Assembly (NCBI RefSeq): GCF_036014015.1
Contig: NZ_CP107905.1
Coordinates: 7,440,001 to 7,504,000 of the forward strand
Direction: 5' to 3'
DNA: 64,000 nt
Source of the DNA: Streptomyces sp. NBC_00457
GTDB lineage: Bacteria > Actinomycetota > Actinomycetes > Streptomycetales > Streptomycetaceae
Shown: positions 25,371 through 33,483 of the stretch, piece after piece
How the letters are laid out: each line of letters begins with the position of its first letter
Numbering within the stretch: the stretch's first letter is position 1
Position numbers and translations under genes: made by a program
The notes under the pieces: generated by a model
What the model was told of the DNA's origin: nothing
What the model saw: only the letters and a program-made list of their open reading frames with translations
Databases searched by the model: none

Positions 25371-26615
25371 TCAGGTGCGGCGGAGCGCGTCCAGATGGTC
25401 ATGGGCCGGGGAACGGCCGCGCTCTGTGTAGCGCTCGGCGAAATTGGTCAGGACATGCCGCAGGACCGCCGGGGTGCCGGGAACGGCGAGGGCGCTGTCT
25501 GCCGCGGCAAAGCAGACGCGGGCGGCCTTGGCGAGGTCCTGGTCGTCGAGGCCGCTGCGGGCCGCCCGCAGCCAGACGTCGTGGGTGGGGACGGGGTGCT
25601 GCGAGTTTGGGCAGAGTGGCTCGGTTGCCGCGTAGGCGGCATCGGCCGCCACCGCGTCGTTCAGGAGCGTCGCGGCCAGCACAGTCGGCACGACCCAGTC
25701 GTCGCCGTCCTGAGCGTCGGTCATCCGCAACTCCAGCCAGCCGCGCGGTCTGACCGGCGGGAACAGAGTGCTGAGGTGGTAGTCCAGGTCGGCCAGGGTC
25801 GGCGGCCGCAGTTCGGGTACGCCTCGCAGCCAGGCGCGGAAGGTCAAGCCGGAGGGCGCGGACCAGTCCCCGTCGAGGTCGCCCGGTATGCACATCACCT
25901 GCGCGTCGAGCGCATAGCGGGTCCAGGCCACACGTGGATCGCAGTGGTGGCGGGGCGGGCGGGTACGACCGGGATCCATCCGGGACCAGACGTCCTGCCG
26001 GCTGGACAGCCACCCGGTGGGCCACCCGTCCTGGATCGGGGAGTTGGCGAAGGCGGCGACGAGCACGGGACCGATACGGTGGGCGAGTTCCCAGCGGGAG
26101 CGGTAGCCGCCCACGCCGCGGGAGTCCTCGCCGGAGTCCAGGTTGATCTGTACGGATGCGGTGCGGCGCATCATGTCGCGACCCCAGGGGCCCTCGCGGT
26201 CGAAGAAGCTCTCCATGGCCCGGTAGCGGGGGTGGTCGAGCACGCGAGGCGGTTCACGATAGGGGTCGAGGCCCCGGCCGACGAGTGCCAGATCGGCCTG
26301 CTCGACTGCCGTGCGCAGTACGGCGAGATCCGCGGCCATCATCTCGACGCACGCGCCGAGCGAGAGGGCCGGCGGGGAACTCAGCTCCAGCTGGCCGCCC
26401 GGTTCACGGGTGAGCCTGCTGCCCCCGGGCAGGGCGCCGGTCACCTCGATCGGCGCGAGGGCGGCGTTCAGCCGGTCGACGGATATCGGTAGCAGAGGGT
26501 TGTGGCGGTCCTGGACCAGCCACTCCGTCTCCACACCGATCCGCTCAGGGGGGCCCGTCTTGAAACACTCGCCGAGCACATACGCTTCCGCCTCTTCAAG
26601 GGTGAGTTCGGTCAT
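25371..26615 (-). CDS. egtA: EgtA-type glutamate-cysteine ligase
   Basis: 414 residues of the GCS2/EgtA group, which joins Glu and Cys as the first step of bacterial ergothioneine synthesis. Marks: IGVETEWLV near the N-terminus, SRLTREPGGQLELSSPPA, RRTASVQINLDSGED and GWLELRMTDAQDGDDW. No egtBCD genes lie in the window, so the rest of the pathway must be elsewhere, or this is a second copy. It reads convergently with the Rrf2 gene; its start lies about 200 bases from the SDR gene, which is read in the same direction. Confidence 0.8.
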   Translation of the reverse strand: MTELTLEEAEAYVLGECFKTGPPERIGVETEWLVQDRHNPLLPISVDRLNAALAPIEVTGALPGGSRLTREPGGQLELSSPPALSLGACVEMMAADLAVLRTAVEQADLALVGRGLDPYREPPRVLDHPRYRAMESFFDREGPWGRDMMRRTASVQINLDSGEDSRGVGGYRSRWELAHRIGPVLVAAFANSPIQDGWPTGWLSSRQDVWSRMDPGRTRPPRHHCDPRVAWTRYALDAQVMCIPGDLDGDWSAPSGLTFRAWLRGVPELRPPTLADLDYHLSTLFPPVRPRGWLELRMTDAQDGDDWVVPTVLAATLLNDAVAADAAYAATEPLCPNSQHPVPTHDVWLRAARSGLDDQDLAKAARVCFAAADSALAVPGTPAVLRHVLTNFAERYTERGRSPAHDHLDALRRT

Positions 26616-26760
26616 TTCTGTCCCTCCTCTCGCACAATCCGGTGCGGGTCAGGTGGGTGTCGGGCCGGGCGCAGGGGTGGCTGAGTTCTCGAAAACCTCA
26701 GGCACTGCGGCGGATGCGTCGTCGGCCCGGCTGGTGGTCGGCGTCGTGACCCGGCTCGGT

Positions 26761-26790
26761 CTCCGGCCGCACACGGACGGGCGGCCGGAG
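26761..26790. terminator. Hairpin terminator downstream of the SDR gene
   Basis: CTCCGGCCGC (26761-26770) and GCGGCCGGAG (26781-26790) pair perfectly around a ten-base loop. There is no T run, as is usual for Streptomyces. The rest of 26616-26821 shows no credible gene. Confidence 0.6.
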
Positions 26791-26821
26791 ATCTTCGCGG
26801 TGGCGGTGGTCGCCGCGTCGT

Positions 26822-27568
26822 TCAGACGGCGAGGCGACCACCGTCGGCCACGATCACCTGGCCGGTGACGAAGCTCGCGCGCTCGCTCGCGACGAACGCG
26901 ATGACCTCGGCGAGTTCCTCGGGCGTGGCGTTGCGCTTGAGCGGGTTGACCTCGGACCACGCCGTGAACTGGTCGGCGCCGATGAAGTCCACCACGTTGT
27001 CGCTGTTCACGTTCCCAGGAGCCACCGCGTTGACGCGTATGCCGTAACGGCCCCACTCCGCGGCCCAATTGCGGGTGAAGGATTCGACGGCCGCCTTCTG
27101 CGCTCCATACGTCGCCATGTGCGGCATGGCGATCGCGGCGGCGATACTGCTGATGTTGACGATGGTGCCGCGGCCCCGCTCGATCATCCCCCGGACGAGT
27201 CGTGTGCTGAGGACGAAGGTGGCGCGCACGTTGGTGTCCCACGACTCCGCGTTCGCTTCGATGTCCTGGTCGAGGGTCGGCTTGATGCTGGCCCTGTAGC
27301 TTGCCGCGTTGTTGACCAGCACGTCGACCTCACCCGCCTCCTCGGCCAGCCGCTCGACGTCGGCGAGATCACTCAGATCGGCGAGGATGAACCGGGCCTT
27401 TCCTCCGTCGGCGGTGATGTCGTCCACCACCTCGGCCCCGCGCTCGGCGTCGCGGCCGGTGATCACCACCGACGCTCCGTCGCGTGCGAACGCGTGCGCC
27501 GTCGCGGCGCCGATACCTCCTCGCGACCCCGCACCCGTGATCAGAACGCTCTTGCCCGCGAAATCCAT
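26822..27568 (-). CDS. Short-chain dehydrogenase/reductase
   Basis: 248 residues from the ATG at 27568, with GAGGAG six bases upstream. The cofactor motif is LITGAGSRGGIGAATA (TGxxxGxG type), then VDVLVNNAASY, the catalytic Ser in NISSIAAAI, and Tyr/Lys in YGAQKAA. GRYGIRVNAVAPG and VADGG complete the classical SDR pattern. The substrate is unknown. It diverges from a LysR gene that probably controls it. Confidence 0.88.
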   Translation of the reverse strand: MDFAGKSVLITGAGSRGGIGAATAHAFARDGASVVITGRDAERGAEVVDDITADGGKARFILADLSDLADVERLAEEAGEVDVLVNNAASYRASIKPTLDQDIEANAESWDTNVRATFVLSTRLVRGMIERGRGTIVNISSIAAAIAMPHMATYGAQKAAVESFTRNWAAEWGRYGIRVNAVAPGNVNSDNVVDFIGADQFTAWSEVNPLKRNATPEELAEVIAFVASERASFVTGQVIVADGGRLAV

Positions 27569-27672
27569 GGTGTGCTCCTCGAAAAGAAAAGATGCCTGGC
27601 AGCGCGCCGGGTGCGCACCACGGTAGGACCGGCCTGACATAGAGGCAAATAGTGGCAACGTATATCCTGCAT

Positions 27673-27689
27673 TGACATCGCCTATGTCA
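27673..27689. promoter_or_regulatory. Palindrome in the SDR/LysR divergent promoter
   Basis: TGACATCGCCTATGTCA is a perfect inverted repeat with a five-base centre and fits the T-N11-A pattern of LysR sites. A further GACATAG lies at 27636-27642. It lies just upstream of the LysR start. Confidence 0.55.
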
Positions 27690-27709
27690 TGTCGAGGGTT
27701 GGATTTCGA

Positions 27710-28618
27710 ATGAACCTGCGCCAATACGAATACGCCCTGGCCGTCGCCGAGGAGGGCTCCATGACAGCGGCAGCAGAACGTCTCGGGGTCACTCAGCCCT
27801 CTCTGTCGCAGCAGATCGGCGCCTTGGAGAAGCACCTCGGGGTGCAGCTGTTCACCCGCACCCCGAGCGGGGTGACGGTGACGGTGGCAGGGCGGGCCTT
27901 CCTCGCGGAGGCGGAGATCGCGACGACCGCGTCCCGGCGTGCCATCACGGCCGCCCGCGCCGCCGACGGGGAACTGGCAGGCGAACTCATCATGGCTGTC
28001 CACATGGGCCTGGGATCACGCCAGTTGCCCCAGGTATTGGGGCAGCTGCGCAATCGCCACCCGAAGCTGCAGGTGACTCTCCACGAGGAACCCGATCCCG
28101 CGGACCTGGAACGACTGGTCCGCCAGGGAACCCTCGACATGCTCCTCGTGCACCGCATCCCCGCCGGGTGCACCTTCGACACTCACCCGCTGGGCGAGGA
28201 AGCCTACGTCGCCGTCCTGCCGAAGGGGCACCCGCTTCTCTCGGACGGCGCGGCCCTGAGCCTGGAAGACCTGGCTTCAGAGGGGTGGATCCGGTTCCGG
28301 CGCGCCAGCCTGCTCGACGACTACCTCGCCCGCCTGCTCGCCGACGCGGGCCTCAGCCCACACACGGTGGCCCGAGCGTCACAGATCTCCACCGCGGTGC
28401 GGCTCGTGGCGCAGGGCTTGGGCGTCACCGTGGTCCCGGCCTCGGCCATCCCCGAAGGCTTCGAAGAACTGGCCTGCCCACTACTGCCCTCCCTGACCGA
28501 GCCCGTCCTCGTCGGCGTCCGGCGCAATCCGGGTTCGGCGGAAACGGCCATGCTCGACCATCTCCACCAGCAGAACTGGTGCGGTACAAGCCTCCTCGGC
28601 CGGCCCACAACTGATTGA
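27710..28618 (+). CDS. LysR-family transcription regulator
   Basis: 302 residues from the ATG at 27710; an ATG at 27689 touches the palindromic operator and is less likely. The HTH is MNLRQYEYALAVAEEGSMTA with LGVTQPSLSQQIGALEKHLG. The effector domain contains VHMGLGSRQLPQVLGQL and LDMLLVHRIPAG, and the C-terminal half AVRLVAQGLGVTVVPASA. It probably regulates the divergent SDR gene and itself. Confidence 0.88.
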   Translation: MNLRQYEYALAVAEEGSMTAAAERLGVTQPSLSQQIGALEKHLGVQLFTRTPSGVTVTVAGRAFLAEAEIATTASRRAITAARAADGELAGELIMAVHMGLGSRQLPQVLGQLRNRHPKLQVTLHEEPDPADLERLVRQGTLDMLLVHRIPAGCTFDTHPLGEEAYVAVLPKGHPLLSDGAALSLEDLASEGWIRFRRASLLDDYLARLLADAGLSPHTVARASQISTAVRLVAQGLGVTVVPASAIPEGFEELACPLLPSLTEPVLVGVRRNPGSAETAMLDHLHQQNWCGTSLLGRPTTD

Positions 28619-28750
28619 GCCGGCCTGACCCGTGATGGGCACAACCGTCCGGCCGGGCGAGCGGTCTCATGAGTGAGCAACTGACCACGGGGGGCGAAGT
28701 CGCAGGATCCACGGGGCACCCCCGTAGCCGGCAGACAACGGGGAGCAGTC

Positions 28751-29890
28751 ATGAAGACAGGCACGTATCTCAAGATCGCGATCGTCACGGCGTTAACGGC
28801 GGCCACCGTGGCCGTCGCCCCGGCCGCGGTATCGGCGGCGGACCGTGCGGCTCCCGCCGCGTCGGCCCCGGGCCAGGCCTCGGCTCCGGCCTGGCGCACC
28901 TCCTTGGCGGGGACGCTCTCGGACAACTCCGCGCTGTCCGACATCGCGTCGGCCGGTCCGAACGCCGCCTGGGCCGTGGGACACCAGTACATCGACGGCA
29001 TCGGCAAGGGCGTCATCCTGCGCTGGAACGGCAGGACCTGGCAGCAGCAGTCCACCCCCGGTGTGCCGGGGACCGGTGTGTGGTACGCCGTGGACGCGGT
29101 GTCGGCGCACGACGTCTGGGCGTACGGCTGGGGCCAGGACGGCGAGACCCTGGCCCACTACGACGGCAAGCGGTGGACGCAGATGCCGCTGCCCGCGGAG
29201 AAGGGCTACGGCTTCGCGAAGCTCGCCGCCGTCCCCGGCAAGGTCTGGCTGGTGAGCGACACCGCAATCAACTCCTACGCCAACGGTGTCTGGCAGAGCA
29301 CACCCCTCCAGAGCGGCGTCTTCATCAACGCCATCGAGGCGCGGAACTCCCGCGACGCCTGGGCGGTCGGGCAGTTCGCGCACGTCGGCCAGCCGGGGCG
29401 GTCCGTGCTCATGCACTGGGACGGCAGTTCGTGGACCGACGTCGCGCCGGCCGGCAGCGATCTCACGGTCACGTCCGTGTACCAGGAGTCCGCCCGCAGC
29501 GTCTGGGTCACCGCACTCAGCCCGTACACCGAGGACGAACCGCAGCAGAGCAAGGTGCTGCACTGGGACGGCCGCAGCTGGCGCGACGTCACCGGGCCGG
29601 TCGACGGGCTGTGGGCCAGTGCCATCACCGGCGACGGCAAGGGCACCGTCTGGGTCTCGGGCGACCGCTACGGCTACGAGGGCACCGCCCTCTACTGGCG
29701 CCTGCGCGGCGGCGTCTGGACCTCCGTCGAGGGCGACGCCGTCCCCGGCGGCCAGACCCAGGCGTACGACATCGATGCCCTCGCGCCCACCGGCCGCACC
29801 GGACAGTTCTGGTCCGTCGGCAATTACGGACTCATCACCGGAGAGTCCACCTCCGCCCAGTACGAACTGATCCAGCGTTCGACCCGCTGA
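28751..29890 (+). CDS. Secreted protein with propeller-like WDG repeats
   Basis: 379 residues with a Sec signal (LKIAIVTALTAATVAVAPAAVSAA). At least five repeats of the form DAWAVG, about 20 residues, then LHWDGSSWTDV suggest a beta-propeller or similar repeat fold exposed outside the cell (NAAWAVGH, DVWAYGWG, DAWAVGQF, SVWVTALS, TVWVSGDR). No catalytic motif is evident. GGGGAG precedes the ATG, and a strong terminator hairpin follows. Such single secreted proteins are frequent in Streptomyces and lack a known role. Confidence 0.7.
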   Translation: MKTGTYLKIAIVTALTAATVAVAPAAVSAADRAAPAASAPGQASAPAWRTSLAGTLSDNSALSDIASAGPNAAWAVGHQYIDGIGKGVILRWNGRTWQQQSTPGVPGTGVWYAVDAVSAHDVWAYGWGQDGETLAHYDGKRWTQMPLPAEKGYGFAKLAAVPGKVWLVSDTAINSYANGVWQSTPLQSGVFINAIEARNSRDAWAVGQFAHVGQPGRSVLMHWDGSSWTDVAPAGSDLTVTSVYQESARSVWVTALSPYTEDEPQQSKVLHWDGRSWRDVTGPVDGLWASAITGDGKGTVWVSGDRYGYEGTALYWRLRGGVWTSVEGDAVPGGQTQAYDIDALAPTGRTGQFWSVGNYGLITGESTSAQYELIQRSTR

Positions 29891-29919
29891 ACCCGCCCCT
29901 GGCCCGGGCCAGGGACCGT

Positions 29920-29951
29920 CGCCCGGCTGGGGCTTTCCCAGCCGGGCGTTT
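29920..29951 (+). terminator. Strong rho-independent terminator
   Basis: A perfect 12-bp stem, CGCCCGGCTGGG with its complement, encloses the loop GCTTT and is followed by TTT. It ends the secreted-protein transcript. Confidence 0.85.
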
Positions 29952-30151
29952 GCGTGCGGGCTGAGCACTTCGCTGTACGGGCTGCGTTGCTCGCTCAACT
30001 GGGTTGTAAATGGCTGGAGTTCGCCCATGACGGCCGTGCGCGCGGCTCGTACGATGCGAACGCCTCTCGTCTTCACAGAAACCTCACAGTTTCTTCAAAA
30101 GTCAACGAAGACTTGAGGCACACAGCCACCCCCCGACTCTTTGGAGAGACC

Positions 30152-30808
30152 ATGTCTCGTGGACTCCTGCTGAGCGGCGGCGCGCTGGCCGCTCTCCTCA
30201 CGGCCACGCTCCCCGCGCACGCCGCCCCGACCTCCTCGTTCGACGACCCGCCCGCGGACAAGGTCGTCATCAAGATCGCCACCGTGAACGGCTCGGGCTG
30301 CCCGCTGGGCACGGCTGCCGTGGCCGTCTCCCCGGACAACACCGCCTTCACCGTCACCTACAGCGACTACCTCGCCAAGGTCGGCGGCAACGCCGACCCG
30401 ACGGCGTTCCGCAAGAACTGCCAGCTCAACCTGATCGTCCACGTCCCCGGCGGCTTCACCTACGGCATCGCCAGCGCGGACTACCGGGGCTTCGCCTCGC
30501 TCCAGCGCGGCGCGACCGGCATGCAGAAGGCCTCGTACTACTTCCAGGGCTCGTCGAACACGGCGTCCAAGACCCACAACTTCAGCGGCCTGTACAACGA
30601 CAACTGGCAGGCCACGGACCAGACGGAGTACGCCCAGATCGTCTGGTCGCCCTGCGGGGTCGAGCGCAACTTCAACATCAACACGGAGCTGCGCGTGAGC
30701 GCGGGCACGTCGACACCGGGCAGCTCCAGCTTCATGACGATGGACTCGACCGACGGCGACATCAGCACGACCTACCACTTGGCCTGGAAGGAGTGCCCGG
30801 GTAAGTGA
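30152..30808 (+). CDS. Secreted DUF4360 protein
   Basis: 218 residues; ATG with TTGGAGAG upstream and a Sec signal (LLLSGGALAALLTATLPAHA). The DUF4360 pattern is clear: VNGSGCPLGTAAVAVSPDN, FTVTYSDYLAKVGG, RKNCQLNLIVHVPGGFTYGI, DYRGFASLQRGA and ASYYFQG. Cys residues in GSGCP, KNCQL, WSPCG and WKECPG probably form disulfides. The function of the family is unknown. The 260 bases upstream hold only the previous terminator and presumed promoter. Confidence 0.8.
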   Translation: MSRGLLLSGGALAALLTATLPAHAAPTSSFDDPPADKVVIKIATVNGSGCPLGTAAVAVSPDNTAFTVTYSDYLAKVGGNADPTAFRKNCQLNLIVHVPGGFTYGIASADYRGFASLQRGATGMQKASYYFQGSSNTASKTHNFSGLYNDNWQATDQTEYAQIVWSPCGVERNFNINTELRVSAGTSTPGSSSFMTMDSTDGDISTTYHLAWKECPGK

Positions 30809-30813
30809 GGTTG

Positions 30814-30846
30814 CCGGCGGCCCCACGTGACCCTCGGGGCCGCCGG
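30814..30846 (+). terminator. Terminator hairpin after the DUF4360 gene
   Basis: CCGGCGGCCCC and GGGGCCGCCGG pair over 11 bp around an 11-base loop, five bases after the stop codon. Confidence 0.75.
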
Positions 30847-30881
30847 GACCGGTCCCGTCGAAGCATTGCTAAGAAGCGGGC

Positions 30882-32240
30882 ATGAAGCTACCCAACCCGT
30901 TCCGGCGGCGCAGGCCTTCGACGGCAGCTCGGCAACCGCCGCAACGCCCTGAGCCGAGCAGCACGACCCGCCCCGGCGGCGAGCACGAGCTGCGCGGGCA
31001 CAGCTCGATCGTGTATCGCCTGGCCACCGTGCCGACCGCCGACGGCCTGCTGCTGGCCAGCGGCGACACCGAGGGCGGCGTACTGCTGTGGGACGCCGGC
31101 ACCGGTGCGCACGTCGCCGGACCGGTCACCGTCGACAGCGTCCATGTGGCGGACCTCGCCGCGGTCGACCTCGGCGCCGACGGCTGGGCGCTGGCGTGCA
31201 CCGGCTCCGACGGCGTCACGCTGTGGGACCCGCTCCGGATGGGCCGGCCGGACTACGAACCACGGCGGCTCCTCGACACCCGCGCGGCGGCGCTGGCGGT
31301 CATCCCGGGCGAGCCGCACCTCATCGTGCTCGCCGACGCCAAGGCGGTCAGGGTGATGGACCCGGCGAGCGGGCGGCAGGTGTTCGACTTCCGTCAGCCG
31401 CCGCATCCGAAGGGGCACGTGGGCGATCAGGTCCACCGGCTGGTCGGCGTCCGCCTGGACGACGACACGGCGGGCTTCGCCGCGGCCCGGTACGGCGGCG
31501 GGCTGGAGGTCTGGGCGCCGGGCGGGCGCGGCTGGCACCAAGGGCCCTTCTCGCTCATGGCGCTTGGCGCCGGCGACTTCACGGCGTACGGCACCCGTCT
31601 TGCGATCCCGGCCCGCCGCGGCATCGACGTATGGGACCTGAAGACCGGCGAGCGCACCGCGCGGGGCGACCTGGACATCCCCTACGAGCGGCTCGCACCG
31701 GTGCCGTTGGGCGGGCGGACGGTGATCGCGGGGGCCTTTCGCGAGTACGGCGAGTGTGGGGTCCAACTCTGGGACCCGCGGCACCCGACCACCCTCAGCG
31801 CGCCCTTCAACCAACACGGCCCGGCATTCGGCGACCCTTCCTTCGGCAGCGCGAGGATCAACGACGTCGTCGCCATCGCCTGCCCGGACGGCACGACCCG
31901 GGTGGCCAGCGCCGCCAACGACGGCAGCGTGCTCATCTCGGCTCCGCTCGACGAGGACGACCTGGTCGCCGGTCAGCGTCCCGGGCCGGCCCCGGCGCGA
32001 CGCGACGACGGCAACTACGCGAAGGTGCGCGCGAGCGACGGCGAGATCGTCGGCCTGTGGTTCGCCGACACCGGAAGTGCCCGCGACCGGGGGCTGATCG
32101 AAGCGCTCCTGTTCGGGCAGGATCTCGGGCATCTGCTCGGCGTGGAGCACCGGGTGGTGCCCAACACCTACGACGACCGTGGCGGCGCGTTCGTCATGTT
32201 CGGGCGCCACCTCGCGCCCGGGGAGGCCCGCGAGGCATGA
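30882..32240 (+). CDS. WD40-repeat protein
   Basis: 452 residues without signal peptide or membrane helix. After a basic N-terminus (PFRRRRPSTAAR) come degenerate WD40 blades: HELRGHSSIVYRLATV, GVLLWDAGTGAHV, GVTLWDPLRMG, GRQVFDF, GIDVWDLKTGERTARG, GVQLWDPRHPTTLSAP and RVASAANDGSVLISAP. The C-terminal part ends in HRVVPNTYDDRGG. The protein probably serves as a scaffold or sensor. It lies directly before remnants of a NACHT NTPase; WD40 and NACHT modules often go together in Streptomyces, but a link here is only suggested by position. Confidence 0.65.
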   Translation: MKLPNPFRRRRPSTAARQPPQRPEPSSTTRPGGEHELRGHSSIVYRLATVPTADGLLLASGDTEGGVLLWDAGTGAHVAGPVTVDSVHVADLAAVDLGADGWALACTGSDGVTLWDPLRMGRPDYEPRRLLDTRAAALAVIPGEPHLIVLADAKAVRVMDPASGRQVFDFRQPPHPKGHVGDQVHRLVGVRLDDDTAGFAAARYGGGLEVWAPGGRGWHQGPFSLMALGAGDFTAYGTRLAIPARRGIDVWDLKTGERTARGDLDIPYERLAPVPLGGRTVIAGAFREYGECGVQLWDPRHPTTLSAPFNQHGPAFGDPSFGSARINDVVAIACPDGTTRVASAANDGSVLISAPLDEDDLVAGQRPGPAPARRDDGNYAKVRASDGEIVGLWFADTGSARDRGLIEALLFGQDLGHLLGVEHRVVPNTYDDRGGAFVMFGRHLAPGEAREA

Positions 32241-32255
32241 CCTGGCCCGAGGCTC

Positions 32256-32432
32256 TCACCGGAGGTGCGCCAGGATCGCCTTCGCGAAATCAGTGGCCGG
32301 CGTGGGGCCGTCCGGGCCCGGGGGGTCCACGACCGGGTCGGTGAAGATGGGCAGCTCGGTGGAACGGAGGTCCTCGTCGTCGAGCGCGCGGCAGGGACGC
32401 CGTGAGAGTTCGGCAAGGGTGAGCGGACCGCC
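32256..32432 (-). pseudogene. C-terminal remnant of an unidentified minus-strand gene
   Basis: The minus frame ending at 32256 reads LTLAELSRRPCRALDDEDLR, then STELPIFTDPVV, a Pro-rich link and TPATDFAKAILAHLR before a TGA. Nearly all third positions are G or C, unlike the overlapping plus frame, so this was coding. Upstream of about 32432 the frame becomes Arg-rich and implausible, where the NACHT remnant begins on the other strand. I see no start or binding site. The parent family is not recognised. Confidence 0.5.
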
Positions 32433-32439
32433 GGTAACG

Positions 32440-33252
32440 GTGCTCGGTGCCGCGGAGGCTGTTCTCCGCCGGCGGTCCATCACCGACGACCCGCCCGACG
32501 GCCGGTGCCGCCGCGTCATGGAGACCGGACGGGGTCTGCTCCTGGTGGACGGACTCGACGAAGTGCCCGCGGCGGAGCGGGAAGAGGCCCGGCGCTGGCT
32601 CTCCACCCTCCTCGACCGCTACCCGCAGACCCGGTGCCTGGCGACCGTCCGCCCCAACGCGGTCGACAAGGACTGGCTCCGCACGGACCGCTTCGTCGAA
32701 CTCACCTTGCTGCCCATGAGCGACGAGGACATCCGCGCCTTCGTCCGCACCTGGCACAAGGCCGCCCGCGTCGAATGCGAGCAGTTCTACGACACCCGCC
32801 GCGGCGGTGAGGAGAAGGAGCTCCTCGCCTCCCTGGAAGGGGACCTGCTGCAGCAGCTGGAACAGAACACCGCGCTGCGCGACCTCGCCCGCACCCCCCT
32901 GCTGGGAGTCCTCCGGGCCGCCCTGCGCGCACCCCGGCTCACCGGTCTCGTCCTGGGCATCGACTCCCTAGACGACCTGGCAGCCCTCACCCCGAACCCT
33001 CGCATCGAATACCTCAGGATCACCGGCCTGCGCGACTACACCCACATGGGACTGCTGCGCCGCACCTTCCCCCGCCTCAGAAAGCTGGCTGCGGGCCTGG
33101 TGGGCGACGGCTCCCGGGCGCTCGATCTACGTGACCTGGGCGAGAAGCCCGACCTGGATCTGGACTTCTGGGGCGACGTCCCGGCCCGAATCATCGGAGC
33201 GGAGGCCTTCGGCGACCGACCCTGGGCGTCAGGGGCGCTCAGCCCCGACTGA
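32440..33252 (+). pseudogene. Decayed NACHT (STAND) NTPase: no P-loop, internal deletion
   Basis: The remaining text starts in the NTPase domain: GRGLLLVDGLDEVPAAER (Walker B), RCLATVRPNAVDKDWL (sensor) and LLPMSDEDIRAFVRTWHKAA, then QNTALRDLARTPLLGVLRAA. The Walker A loop and N-terminal effector are missing. After TPLL the sequence jumps to what looks like the C-terminal sensor of such proteins (GIDSLDDLAALTPNPRIEYL, GLRDYTHMGLLRRTFPRLRK), so the winged-helix and middle region appear deleted. No good start or binding site is visible. NACHT proteins of this type include anti-phage proteins; this copy should be inactive. Its 3' end overlaps the DUF397 gene. Confidence 0.65.
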
Positions 33253-33483
33253 TCCGGCGAGGAATCCGGCCCAGGCGGTGGGGGAGAGGGTGAGCTGAGG
33301 GCCCTGCTTGTCCTTGGAGTCGCGGATGTGGATGGTGGCGGGGGTGAGGGCGACCTCTACGCAGTCCCCGTCACCGCCGCTGCTGTAGCTGGACTTGTGC
33401 CAGGAGAGGGCGACCTCGACGCAGTCGTCGCCGGAGCCTCCGCTGTAACTGCTCTTGAACCAGGCCAGGTCGGACGTGCTCAT
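33229..33483 (-). CDS. DUF397 protein with duplicated motif
   Basis: 84 residues; ATG at 33483 overlapping the XRE regulator stop. The DUF397 signature WFKSSYSGGSGDDCVEVAL occurs twice in a row, the second time as WHKSSYSSGGDGDCVEVAL, followed by the usual IHIRDSKDKQGPQLTLSPTA and WAGFLAGS. DUF397 proteins pair with WhiJ-like XRE regulators and modulate development in Streptomyces. One motif per protein is usual, so the duplication is noteworthy. Confidence 0.88.
   Translation of the reverse strand: MSTSDLAWFKSSYSGGSGDDCVEVALSWHKSSYSSGGDGDCVEVALTPATIHIRDSKDKQGPQLTLSPTAWAGFLAGSVGAERP

Noticed and set aside
32179..32440. Extending the NACHT frame upstream to 32179 as a full 357-residue gene
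   Set aside because: This stretch overlaps the end of the WD40 gene and the minus-strand coding remnant; the plus-frame text there is Arg/Ser-rich and shows no domain.
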